Below the pieces are notes generated by a model. The model searched no databases and was not told the origin of the DNA. It was given only the letters and a program-made list of their open reading frames with translations. DNA of 46,636 nucleotides from a virus. Numbering within the stretch: position 1 is the first letter of the stretch; each line of letters opens with the position of its first letter. Position numbers and translations under genes: made by a program. Shown in pieces: positions 1-7,799 of this stretch. The stretch spans positions 1 to 46,636 of the IMG/VR virus record IMGVR_UViG_3300025012_000149. One strand, given 5' to 3'.

Positions 1-191
1 AATATTCCTGCCGGTAAATGGTGAAGAATGACTTTTTCGTCATTATGATACAGCGATCCACCTGAATTACCACCGCCACTAAAACGTATTGAATGTGTAT
101 AATCTCCGTTTTTCAATAGATTGTAGCAAATTTTTTTCTTTCCGCAATCTCCCCATTTTAAATCTATAAGAATATCAACGACTTGCGTCAT
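1..191 (-). CDS. Adenylosuccinate synthetase-like protein (PurA family), N-terminal part, cut by window edge
   Basis: PurA-family enzymes join IMP (or, in PurZ-type phage enzymes, dGMP) to aspartate using a nucleoside triphosphate. The 63 visible residues match the PurA N-terminus: a beta strand, then WGDCGKKK where the family has WGDEGKGK, then FSGGGNSGGSL where the family has GGHNAGHTL, then VILHHLPAGI. The start is fixed by a 4-base ATGA overlap with the stop of the upstream gene. The P-loop Glu is Cys, the second P-loop Gly is Lys, and the position of the catalytic His in AGHTL is Gly, while the catalytic-base Asp of WGD is kept. It is therefore either a diverged purine enzyme or one with altered substrate or chemistry. 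The rest lies outside the window, so activity cannot be judged. Confidence 0.8.
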   Translation of the reverse strand, partial: MTQVVDILIDLKWGDCGKKKICYNLLKNGDYTHSIRFSGGGNSGGSLYHNDEKVILHHLPAGI

Positions 192-532
192 CTTAACACC
201 TTTAGTTGCCAAATCTCTTTTGATAGTTCTTCATAATCTTCAAATTGCCCGAATAGTTTATCATCAAACATAAAACAAAAAATATCATATACTTCTTTAT
301 AAAAATCATCAAATGATTTGAACCTTTCAAAAGCCTCCAAAATAAGTTCTGCTTCTGGAAAGTATTCATCAGGCGCGCCCAAAGAAAACAACGCCATTGG
401 ATCGTGATGAGCAATAATGTCTGCGATCATTTTTGTTGTGATGATCATTTCATTTTCCCTTGGTTGTGGATAAAATGTGTTTTCCTTGGCACAAGGCCAA
501 ATATGAGTTGTATAAGGATTTTTATCATCCAT
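188..532 (-). CDS. Small acidic protein resembling DUF1871
   Basis: A 114-residue protein. The middle carries IIAHHDPMALF followed by GAPDEYFPEAELI, close to the pattern HDPxGLFxxAPxDEY of the DUF1871 family, whose function is unknown to me. The first 30 or so residues are Pro/Asn-rich and less family-like, so an internal Met near residue 29 is an alternative start. The given start overlaps the end of the disrupted upstream gene by several bases, which is the usual arrangement here. The stop overlaps the PurA-like start (ATGA), implying translational coupling with it. Family assignment is from pattern only. Confidence 0.7.
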   Translation of the reverse strand: MDDKNPYTTHIWPCAKENTFYPQPRENEMIITTKMIADIIAHHDPMALFSLGAPDEYFPEAELILEAFERFKSFDDFYKEVYDIFCFMFDDKLFGQFEDYEELSKEIWQLKVLR

Positions 533-896
533 TTTCGTTTTCTGTTTCTATTTTGGTCAACCTCGTATCTTCTTCTATCGATTCAATCCCTCGTTTGGTC
601 CAAAAAACAATACTATATTTACCAAAAACGCCTTGATAATAAACTTATCTTTTTTAGAATGACACCATGCTCTTCCTTAGAAGTCCCCACGGAACTTTTT
701 TAACTAAATCACCGACATTTAAATCTGGAATAGAACCCGTATGGGTATATGTATATGGAAGATTAAATACTCCTGCGGTATTGTTGCCGGTTATAGTTAT
801 AGTTCTAAACTCACTATTGTCGCCGGTAAGAAAATCCGATTGTATGTCTTCCAAGGCTTTTTTTAAAGAACAGGGTGCAATATCTTTCTTTTTCAT
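525..896 (-). pseudogene. Small 'GDLV' family protein interrupted by compensating frameshifts
   Basis: The open frame from 896 begins MKKKDIAPC, reaches IPDLNVGDLVKK, then hits TAA at 654-656. The family-typical continuation GVILKKI is present in a second frame, and KYSIVFWTKRG is then read in the original frame to a TGA at 525-527 that overlaps the next gene's start. A base missing from the G run at 685-688 and a base gained near 641-650 would explain this. The reconstructed C-terminal half matches the small GDLV proteins found throughout the window, and its IPDLNVGDLV is nearly identical to the start of the protein at 16853-17068. The first 55 residues (before the GDLV part) are not recognised. 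Either real decay or sequence error. Confidence 0.6.
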
Positions 897-902
897 TTTA
901 TG

Positions 903-2153
903 TTATCCCAACAGTTTCCAAGTTCTTTTGATGGCGCCTCTCGTCGAAAAACTCCATTGAGGGCTCCAATCCGGCTTTATCATATATGGACGATTAACAT
1001 ATATTGTATCCTTATTTATATCAATCCCCCAACATCTTATTGATGTCTGTTTGGAGTTGCTATCAATAAGATCGACAACATAATAATCTTTTCCTTTACC
1101 GGTTTTCTTTTGTATTACATTTCGTGGGATTGCCCACACACAATCGCAAAGTTCCGGATCATACTCGCTTATCGGCGGTATACACATTTCTTCCAGTCTT
1201 CTCAACAACTTCTCTGACATTACCATATCGAACGGAAAAATGCCAGACAAAGTTGTGGCGTGCTCGATTTTTTGTTCCTCGGAGAAGTCCGGTTGACCAC
1301 GATATTCCTCAATGTTTTCAAGGAGTTGTTTTTCGGTTTTAGGACGATTAAAAACAATAGAGCACCACATATGTTTTGTATGCTCAAAACGATTGTCCAT
1401 AATGGACTTTAATGATTCGGACTTCACAAGAACATCAAGAGATTTTTTGTTTAGTTTTTGATAGGAGATATTTTCATTAAACAGAAGTTCTTCAATGGTG
1501 TTGAATGGGCGATTGTTGATGATTTGTTCCATTGCTTTGTCACCCAAGCCTTTAAGTGATGTGAAAGGCTGGACGAGCGTTTTATCGTCATTCGGATCAA
1601 TCTCCCAGTTTGCGGTGGATTTATTAATATCGCAAGGAGAGATTGTAAAGTTTAAACTTTTCACAAGATTGATGGCTTTTTCTTTTTTATCTTCTGATTC
1701 CGCGTCTAAATATGCCGAACTCCATTCAGCAGGGTAATAGTTAAGAAGATAAGCACAAGTATATGAAATGATTGAATAAGAGATCGAATGCGAACGATTA
1801 AACGAATATTTTGAAAAGAAAATCATCTTTTGCCAAAGTTCTTCAGCATCAGAAAGTTTAATCTTTTTTTCCAAACACCCATCAATAAACTTCTGATATA
1901 ATCTATTTTTAACCTCTTCTTCTTTTCCAGTACCCTTCTTTGTTAATACCTTACGAAGCAATTGTCCTTCGTCAAGCGAAATATCCTTGCCGAGTTTATG
2001 AGCAATTTCAGACAACTGTTCTTGAAAAATACAATTATGAACTAATATATTGTTGGCAAAAAAGTTATTATTTTTTTCTACCTCTATGTCATATACTTTT
2101 TTAGGAATTTCGTTCCTTGTAATAGATTTTATCTTTATTCTTTTGATTTCCAT
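903..2153 (-). CDS. dnaE: Split-intein C half (IntC) fused to C-terminal part of DNA polymerase III alpha (DnaE)
   Basis: Residues 1-40 are an intein C-terminal fragment: a VYDIEV block followed by NNNFFANNILVHN, ending in His-Asn (Asn codon 2034-2036). The next residue is Cys (2031-2033), the +1 nucleophile. From there the 376-residue extein reads as DnaE: CIFQEQLSEIA matches the usual YQEQVMxIA segment, then SFNRSHSISYS and CAYLLNYYPAEW, then the helix-hairpin-helix region (FTSLKGLGDKAMEQI) and a divergent OB-like C-terminus. Together with the extein of 3019-5637 (776 aa) this makes 1152 residues, the normal size of DnaE. The start ATG overlaps the end of the endonuclease gene by 19 bases, with a GGGAG ribosome site upstream. 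Function requires trans-splicing with the other half. Confidence 0.93.
   Translation of the reverse strand: MEIKRIKIKSITRNEIPKKVYDIEVEKNNNFFANNILVHNCIFQEQLSEIAHKLGKDISLDEGQLLRKVLTKKGTGKEEEVKNRLYQKFIDGCLEKKIKLSDAEELWQKMIFFSKYSFNRSHSISYSIISYTCAYLLNYYPAEWSSAYLDAESEDKKEKAINLVKSLNFTISPCDINKSTANWEIDPNDDKTLVQPFTSLKGLGDKAMEQIINNRPFNTIEELLFNENISYQKLNKKSLDVLVKSESLKSIMDNRFEHTKHMWCSIVFNRPKTEKQLLENIEEYRGQPDFSEEQKIEHATTLSGIFPFDMVMSEKLLRRLEEMCIPPISEYDPELCDCVWAIPRNVIQKKTGKGKDYYVVDLIDSNSKQTSIRCWGIDINKDTIYVNRPYMIKPDWSPQWSFSTRGAIKRTWKLLG
2034..2153 (-). other. Split intein, C-terminal fragment (40 aa)
   Basis: Forty codons from the ATG to the Asn immediately before the Cys+1 extein residue. The block F-like VYDIEV and block G-like ILVHN are intact, with the catalytic penultimate His and terminal Asn present. 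The length and independent Met start are like those of naturally split inteins such as gp41-1 and NrdJ-1. It pairs with the fragment at 3022-3309. Confidence 0.92.
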
Positions 2154-2977
2154 TTTTCTATTTCTCCCTTTCTTAAATCTTCTAAAAATTCTGTTGATAA
2201 ACTTCCATAAATTCTACAAATTTCATAATTATTTTTAATCGCTTTTTGTGTATAAAATTCATCAACATATTTTTGTTTTTTCATTCTTTGTGTTAAAACA
2301 AATTTATCTTCATTTCCGTGCCAATAATCACCATCATATTCTATAATAAGATGTTTGTTAATAATATAAAAATCATATATATGATTAACATTATCAATTT
2401 TATACCCCGATATTATATCATCCTCACAAACATTTTTGAGTTTATCTTCAAAATCTATTTCTTCTTGAGATCTGTTAACATTTTTTTTCATATCGTGATA
2501 AATTAACATATGATGAGATAATCCAGATCTGTATTTAAAAATCTGATTACAAATTTTACAAATTATTTTTTTTTCTTTTCCGCAAGTTGCTTTGTGTGCT
2601 CGTAAAGAAGTGTTTGTAGAAAACTCTTTATTACAATTCTCACAATTAAAAACTCCAAATTGAATAATTTTATCTCTAAATTTTGAAGCAGTTATTTTAT
2701 CTTTCCACTCTTTAGATTGTTTTCTACCTTTATATCTTCTTTTTAATAGTTCATTTGAACATTTTTTACTACAAGCAATATAACTCCTTACTCTACTCTC
2801 GGGAACTCGTTCTTTTTTTCCACACCTACGACAATAAACATCTACTCTGTTTTTTTCATATTTATTTTTTCTAAAAAGAGATAAACATTCCTTTGAACAC
2901 GTTTTTGTTATTCTTTTTGATTGAACATTTTTAACAAATTCTTTCTCGCAAACCTCACAAACAAATTGTTTATTCAT
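2135..2977 (-). CDS. Free-standing homing endonuclease with zinc fingers and Vsr-like nuclease domain, inside the fractured dnaE
   Basis: The 280-residue protein begins with four cysteine-rich modules: CEVC...CSKEC, CRRC...CSKKC, CENC...H...C and a C2H2-type CKIC...HHMLIYH. The C-terminal third has EEIDFEDKL followed by a strand-turn-strand DFYIINKHLIIEYDGDYWHGN, the pattern of the Vsr/EDxHD nuclease fold seen in the endonucleases associated with fractured genes in marine phage sequences. It lies exactly between the two split-intein halves of DnaE and in the same orientation, overlapping IntC by 19 bases. Its role would be to cut intein-free dnaE alleles and drive spread of the element. Its ribosome site is presented by a hairpin (2978-3001). 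The nuclease family assignment is by motif. Confidence 0.82.
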   Translation of the reverse strand: MNKQFVCEVCEKEFVKNVQSKRITKTCSKECLSLFRKNKYEKNRVDVYCRRCGKKERVPESRVRSYIACSKKCSNELLKRRYKGRKQSKEWKDKITASKFRDKIIQFGVFNCENCNKEFSTNTSLRAHKATCGKEKKIICKICNQIFKYRSGLSHHMLIYHDMKKNVNRSQEEIDFEDKLKNVCEDDIISGYKIDNVNHIYDFYIINKHLIIEYDGDYWHGNEDKFVLTQRMKKQKYVDEFYTQKAIKNNYEICRIYGSLSTEFLEDLRKGEIEKWKSKE

Positions 2978-3003
2978 ATATCAAGATCCTCCTCTTGATA
3001 TAT
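2976..3003 (-). promoter_or_regulatory. Hairpin carrying the endonuclease ribosome binding site in its loop
   Basis: On the minus strand ATATCAAGA, loop GGAGGA, TCTTGATAT form a perfect 9-bp stem (2978-2986 with 2993-3001). Two more A-T pairs extend it into the ATG at 2975-2977. The Shine-Dalgarno sequence is the whole loop, and the start codon is partly in the stem. This suggests structural control of endonuclease translation, as is known for several T4 homing endonucleases; the direction of the effect is inferred. Confidence 0.75.
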
Positions 3004-3018
3004 AAGTAGTTCAATTGT

Positions 3019-5637
3019 TTAATTAATTATTAAAATTTCATCTTCAATTGATAAATCTTTAACCATTTTTAACCCATTTGAAGTATAAATTAAATGCTCT
3101 CCAGTTAATTCTATACATCCTTCTTCGGTTGAAATAGTAAAGGTTTCTTTATATCCCATAAATTTTCCATTTATTATTTTATCTTCTTCGATATATTTTT
3201 TCGTTATATTATAAGAAGGTAATAAAACATCAAAAAGATTATTTTCTACTATATTTTCAATATTTATTTCTCCATCTTCTGTTAAAATTTTCACATCCCC
3301 CGCTAGACAATGACCAAAAGTGGATCCCAATATTTTTTCCAAAATCGGATGAATATATTTTATTGTATCTGGATTTTCTTTTGAATTTAGATAAAGTTTA
3401 TCAACGTTTGCCTGCAAAGTTCCAGGTCGCATGATACTTGTCACATCACTCAACTCATTTATTGAATATGGTTTAACTATTTTACAAAAGTTTTGAGCAT
3501 TTTTTTCTGTAAACTGAAATATAGCAATCCAGTTTCCATTGTGAAAAGCATTTTCCCAAACATTTCTATCATTTAGATTTAATTTATCTGGATGAAGATT
3601 TTCATTATAATACTTCCAAACATCTTGTATTTGAGGATCTGTATTATTATGATTTCGCTTTAAAATTATACGAATACATTGCTCAATAATCCGCAATGTT
3701 TTTAAACCAAGTAAATCAAATTTTAAAATTCCTCGGCGTTCCAAATGGCGAACTGCCTGCCCTTCCGTCCACGGTGAGACGCACTTTCCTCCATTATTGA
3801 TCAATGGCATCCATTTATTTAAATCTTCTCCAATACAAGTTCCTCCTGCGTGAACACCATGAGAACGAACCTGACCTTGAAGTGCTTCTACTCGTTTTTT
3901 AACTTCTGGATATTGTTCAAAAAACCCACGAAGCGTTTTACTGTATCTACAATATTCCTCAAAAGTTGGAACATAAACGCCAGCAGATTGATCGTGTTCT
4001 TTTTTCGCTAATGGTATTGCTTCGCTATCCATTTTACTCGTTACATAGTTCACTTCGCCAAATGGAATATCATAATATTTACTAATATCTTTGATAAGCG
4101 ATTTTAACTGAAGAGTATTAAAGTTTGAAATAAGAACAACGGAGTTTTCTCCCCATTCTTTAATCAAGTGTTCTTTTAGTTTTACTGGCTCGGAAAAATC
4201 TACGTCCAGATCAGGGAAGTCCACAGCATCTCTACGTAAAAAGCGTGAAAACTGAAGATTGTATTTAATCGGATCGATTTGTGTTATATCTAATACATAT
4301 GCCAATAAAGTTCCCGCCCCAGAACCTCTTGCTGGTCCAATCAAACAAATCTTTCTCGCCTCCTCCACAATCGCCTTCATTGTTACAAAGTATTTTGAAA
4401 ACCCTCGATCCTTTATGACATATAACTCTTCCTTCAATCTCTCAACATATTCTTTTTTCTTGTTTAACCCCTTTTTCTTCAATCCCTCGATCGCCAACTT
4501 CGCCAAATAACCGTTTTCATCTTCTCCACTTAGAACGACAAAGTTCGGCAACCTCACCTTGTTATCCGGTTCAAACTCTTCAACGAGAACGAAAGCAATA
4601 TCGTGTGTTCTCTCCAATGTCTCCCGAATGAAATCATCATCATAAGAATATCCACACATCTTGGAATATTTCTTATAATCTGACCATAATTGGTCGCCGT
4701 TTTTCGGATACAAAGTATATCCGATTTCCTCAAGATTTTCGGGTATTTCGTCGCTCAGCCAAGAGGGTTTTTCGCGATTTGATTTTCCAAGCCATCCGAG
4801 GCGCTTATAAAGTTCTCGATCCCGCCAGGCATCTGGTCTTGGATAATGCGCATCAACACAAGAAATAACTTTAAAATCATATTCTTTTGATAACTCAATA
4901 ACGAGCGTATTTAATCTGTGTTGTTCTGGAATATTATTCCATTGTAACTCGCCGAAAAAATGTTCATTACCAAATATGGAAAGCATTTTTTCTATCGGAG
5001 TTCTCATAAGTTCATAGAGTTCCGAATGGGTTTTTTCTTTATTTTGCCAGATGACTTGTGCCAAAATTCCGCCAATACACCCACTTGTAGTTATTAAACC
5101 TTCACTGTAGGTTTTAAGATTTTCATAATCAATTCTGGGATATCTATAGAAGTTATCTCCTCTGTATGAAAGAGAAATAAGCTGGAATAGATTGTTTAGT
5201 CCCGTTTGATTTTTTACTAAAGTGGTTAAATGTCCTCTTCTGTTTATTTTATTTTTATGGTATCGGCGTAAATCTTCTTCATCTTCAAGAGAGATGGCGG
5301 AATGTTCTTCGTCTTTGTCGTTTTTCTTTTCTTTCTTATCCGCTTTATATCTCTCGTATTCAACCTTCCATTCTTCAACGGAATCAATGAAATAAAGTTC
5401 ACTTCCAAAAACTTGACGAAGATACTTTCCCTCTTTTTTCAGTTTTTCATATGCTTCAAGTTGATATGTAAAACCATTCATATTACCGTGATCGGTCAGA
5501 CAAAAAGCATCCAGACCGTTTTCCCAACAATAACGCATATGTTCTTCTGGATGACCCAAGGCATCGAACGGAGAGCCAATATCGCTGTGATGATGAAGAT
5601 TTACGAACTTTATTGATGGTTTTTGTCGTTCGGACAT
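3019..5637 (-). CDS. dnaE: N-terminal part of DNA polymerase III alpha (DnaE) fused to split-intein N half (IntN)
   Basis: This family C replicative polymerase starts with a PHP domain (FVNLHHHSD near residue 12, then CLTDHGN). The catalytic core follows: GPARGSGAG near 432, PDLDVDFS near 470 with the metal-binding aspartates, RSHGVHAGG near 590 and FDLLGLKTL near 640. Extein residues 1-776 end at STFGH, where a normal DnaE would continue into the YQEQ segment. The protein instead continues CLAGDVKILTEDG..., an intein N-terminal fragment of 96 residues, and stops. The start overlaps the upstream small gene by 28 bases. The remainder of the enzyme is encoded at 903-2153. The split site differs from the cyanobacterial split DnaE site, which lies at the FNKSHS segment and is uninterrupted here. 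Confidence 0.95.
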   Translation of the reverse strand: MSERQKPSIKFVNLHHHSDIGSPFDALGHPEEHMRYCWENGLDAFCLTDHGNMNGFTYQLEAYEKLKKEGKYLRQVFGSELYFIDSVEEWKVEYERYKADKKEKKNDKDEEHSAISLEDEEDLRRYHKNKINRRGHLTTLVKNQTGLNNLFQLISLSYRGDNFYRYPRIDYENLKTYSEGLITTSGCIGGILAQVIWQNKEKTHSELYELMRTPIEKMLSIFGNEHFFGELQWNNIPEQHRLNTLVIELSKEYDFKVISCVDAHYPRPDAWRDRELYKRLGWLGKSNREKPSWLSDEIPENLEEIGYTLYPKNGDQLWSDYKKYSKMCGYSYDDDFIRETLERTHDIAFVLVEEFEPDNKVRLPNFVVLSGEDENGYLAKLAIEGLKKKGLNKKKEYVERLKEELYVIKDRGFSKYFVTMKAIVEEARKICLIGPARGSGAGTLLAYVLDITQIDPIKYNLQFSRFLRRDAVDFPDLDVDFSEPVKLKEHLIKEWGENSVVLISNFNTLQLKSLIKDISKYYDIPFGEVNYVTSKMDSEAIPLAKKEHDQSAGVYVPTFEEYCRYSKTLRGFFEQYPEVKKRVEALQGQVRSHGVHAGGTCIGEDLNKWMPLINNGGKCVSPWTEGQAVRHLERRGILKFDLLGLKTLRIIEQCIRIILKRNHNNTDPQIQDVWKYYNENLHPDKLNLNDRNVWENAFHNGNWIAIFQFTEKNAQNFCKIVKPYSINELSDVTSIMRPGTLQANVDKLYLNSKENPDTIKYIHPILEKILGSTFGHCLAGDVKILTEDGEINIENIVENNLFDVLLPSYNITKKYIEEDKIINGKFMGYKETFTISTEEGCIELTGEHLIYTSNGLKMVKDLSIEDEILIIN
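3022..3309 (-). other. Split intein, N-terminal fragment (96 aa)
   Basis: It starts at Cys1 (codon 3307-3309) with CLAGDVKILTEDG (block A), contains LTGEHLIYT (block B, with the T-x-x-H pattern), and ends at a stop after DEILIIN. No endonuclease domain lies in the polypeptide; the nuclease is the separate gene that follows. The size matches the N halves of fast natural split inteins. Confidence 0.93.
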
Positions 5638-5828
5638 ATAACATACCTTTCTAATGCTGACACATAATATTTTGTGAAACCATTAGGATCTTTAAACCAA
5701 TAAACACTATAAAGATCACTTAAATACTTCCGTTCTATTTTAATAATAACTCCAAGGCTTACTTCTCGTAGATAGTTGATATGTTTTACAAGATCGCCAA
5801 CCACAAGTTTATTCTGATTTATCTTCAT
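5610..5828 (-). CDS. Small 'GDLV' family protein
   Basis: 72 residues: KLVVGDLVKH, then LGVIIKIE, then YSVYWFKDPNG, a layout of short beta strands repeated in about 14 proteins in this window. The fold is probably a small beta barrel (SH3/KOW-like), but this is inference and the function is unknown. It overlaps the nucleotidyltransferase-like gene upstream by 20 bases and the DnaE start downstream by 28 bases, so it is co-translated with the polymerase. Confidence 0.8.
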   Translation of the reverse strand: MKINQNKLVVGDLVKHINYLREVSLGVIIKIERKYLSDLYSVYWFKDPNGFTKYYVSALERYVICPNDKNHQ

Positions 5829-6822
5829 TCTTATTGATCCTGTAAATCGGATTCAATTTTCTTCTAATTGGATTATATTTCCATTTGGTTTTATCACGAT
5901 GATGCCGTTTACTCTCTATCGGCAGCAAAATAGGCTCACTTCTAATCATTTCTCTTTTCTCTTTTGATTCCATATACTTACAATAGGTTTCCCAACTGTC
6001 AATGGTATAATACCACGGAATCTCTATTCGCACAATGTTTTCTTCGTCTTCAAACTGGAAAACATCATCCAGAGTATAAACATCTTTAACCACATATTTA
6101 TCTGCCGATCTATGAATGGTAAAAACTTCGTGGACAACAGAACGATTTTTAACTTCTATTATATTGTTTGAATATGTTTTCCGCGAAGCATTTAAAAGCT
6201 TTTTCTTTATTCTGACAACATCTTTGTATAGAATAATAAAACCCGTATAAAGTCCTTGTTCAACGGTTTGTCCCTTGTATGATAACAAAACCGTCTTATT
6301 ATTTTTCATAACATTTCTACTGGAAAAATCAATCGTCTCTGAAGAATATACACCATAAGGAAATGAAACATAAAATCGTGTTGGAGATATCCACTTTGTT
6401 ATATTACGACTAATGTTGTGGGCAACCGTTGCTCCATAAATAACACTCCAAGCAAAACTATTCATTGTTTTGTGTTGAAGAGTCTTTATTGGAATATAAA
6501 AGATCGGTATTTTTCTCTCATACTTTGCCGCCATTCTTATAGAAATGAACTTTCCCTTTTCTATTGACTCCGGATCTTTTAGCCATTCACCGATTCTGTA
6601 TTTTAATAAAGGTTGAATGTCATCATTACAAATGATCCAAATCGTTTTACAACCAGCGCGAGCAAGTTCCATCAGACATTTTTCAATGGCAACCAAATCT
6701 CTGCCAATCGGCATCATACATTCGGGCCACTCAAACCCAAAATCAAGCGCACCTCCAGCAACCGGAATGATCCCCGCCAAGTGATCGTGCGATGATCTTG
6801 CGCGTATTCTTTCTTCAGACAT
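5809..6822 (-). CDS. Nucleotidyltransferase-like protein (GT-A fold start)
   Basis: 337 residues. The N-terminus (about 16-55) reads AGIIPVAGGALDFGF, then ECMMPIG, then AGCKTIWIICNDD. This is the signature layout of NTP-transferase/sugar-nucleotide pyrophosphorylase enzymes: a glycine-rich loop, a P-x-G step, and a second strand ending in an acidic residue. The Gly-rich loop is shorter and lacks the classical basic residues, so substrate and activity are uncertain. The rest (positions 130-270) is beta-rich without a motif I recognise, and the C-terminus is basic. The stop/start junction with the upstream gene is at 6822. Confidence 0.6.
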   Translation of the reverse strand: MSEERIRARSSHDHLAGIIPVAGGALDFGFEWPECMMPIGRDLVAIEKCLMELARAGCKTIWIICNDDIQPLLKYRIGEWLKDPESIEKGKFISIRMAAKYERKIPIFYIPIKTLQHKTMNSFAWSVIYGATVAHNISRNITKWISPTRFYVSFPYGVYSSETIDFSSRNVMKNNKTVLLSYKGQTVEQGLYTGFIILYKDVVRIKKKLLNASRKTYSNNIIEVKNRSVVHEVFTIHRSADKYVVKDVYTLDDVFQFEDEENIVRIEIPWYYTIDSWETYCKYMESKEKREMIRSEPILLPIESKRHHRDKTKWKYNPIRRKLNPIYRINKNEDKSE

Positions 6823-7799
6823 TATTCTGTATATCCAAATCCAGATAAATAATCTTTGCTCATTTCTTCAGAAGAGATGTATTTACTCACTATTCTATTA
6901 TACAAATAAGAATCCAACACTCTGACTTGTTCTTGATTTAATAAATCTTCTTCAGTTATATTCATTTGTGTTATATTTGAATCCTTGTTAAAAGCATATT
7001 GATTTTTATCGATCGGTTGAACAATACGAAACTTGTGTTCAAGCTTTATTTTTCTTGCTATTTTTTTAATCTCTATAGCAGTATTCCTATTTATAAAATC
7101 CTGGGCATATAGTTTAATCGTGAAATGTGTATAATCACCTTGCTCGTTTTCATATTCTTCTACAGTTGGCAAAGAAATACAAATGATTTGTTTTGTACCA
7201 AAAGTATTATCTGCTCTGACTCTACAATAGAAATATATTTTATTTAATGTCTTTTCCGGCTCATTGTCACAAAAATCAAATGAAGTTCTTATAATATTAA
7301 AACCTCGTTTTATATACTTTACTGTATCAAACCAATCAATACATCTTAAACTATTGTATCTTTTCTCTGGAACGGGAAGGTTTATTATTTTGTCGTCATC
7401 AAAAAGAAATAGGTTATCGTAAGTAATACGAAATATTCTATGTTTATTAGTTGTGATTTTTAATGTATTATTATCTTCCAGTTCTATTTGATTGATATAT
7501 TGCGGAACCATTTTTATCATTCCGCTTATTGAAAGTGTAAATATGATTCTTTCATAAACTTCAAGTTTACTAATCCCAAACTCTACTTCCTCGCCGTTCA
7601 TATTTTTTAATATGTGTTTTTTATTACGAATATTTACATTTTTAGTTAAAACGCTTTTATCAAAGAAATCAAATAGTTGTGGCGGATTATAGTTTGATAA
7701 GAGCAATGGAACATTATTCAAGTATGAATAAATAACCGCACTCAACGAAGAACCGATGACCAAATATTCATAATGATATTGATGTTTCATAAGGGACAT
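6822..7799 (-). CDS. Unrecognised protein with Rossmann-like N-terminus
   Basis: 325 residues between thyX and the nucleotidyltransferase-like gene, sharing one base with each neighbour (stop/start overlaps). Residues 10-35 read EYLVIGSSLSAVIYSYL then PLLLSN, like a dinucleotide-binding beta-alpha-beta unit (IGxSLSA in place of GxGxxG). The remainder is rich in Asn, Ile and Tyr without catalytic motifs I can name. A flavin- or nucleotide-binding enzyme is possible, but no family is assigned. Confidence 0.65.
   Translation of the reverse strand: MSLMKHQYHYEYLVIGSSLSAVIYSYLNNVPLLLSNYNPPQLFDFFDKSVLTKNVNIRNKKHILKNMNGEEVEFGISKLEVYERIIFTLSISGMIKMVPQYINQIELEDNNTLKITTNKHRIFRITYDNLFLFDDDKIINLPVPEKRYNSLRCIDWFDTVKYIKRGFNIIRTSFDFCDNEPEKTLNKIYFYCRVRADNTFGTKQIICISLPTVEEYENEQGDYTHFTIKLYAQDFINRNTAIEIKKIARKIKLEHKFRIVQPIDKNQYAFNKDSNITQMNITEEDLLNQEQVRVLDSYLYNRIVSKYISSEEMSKDYLSGFGYTE

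Noticed and set aside
1-191. Calling the PurA-like gene a true PurZ
   Set aside because: PurZ enzymes that I know of replace the catalytic Asp of the P-loop (WGD); here the Asp is kept, and only 63 residues are visible.
4259-4510. Plus-strand open frames inside dnaE, nrdJ, the sheath gene and other large genes
   Set aside because: They are shadows of clearly coding minus-strand genes, with no ribosome sites and no family patterns.
903-5637. The cyanobacterial DnaE split intein
   Set aside because: The insertion lies at TFGH/CIFQEQ, upstream of the FNRSHS segment where the cyanobacterial intein is inserted; that segment is intact here, and an endonuclease gene is present between the halves.
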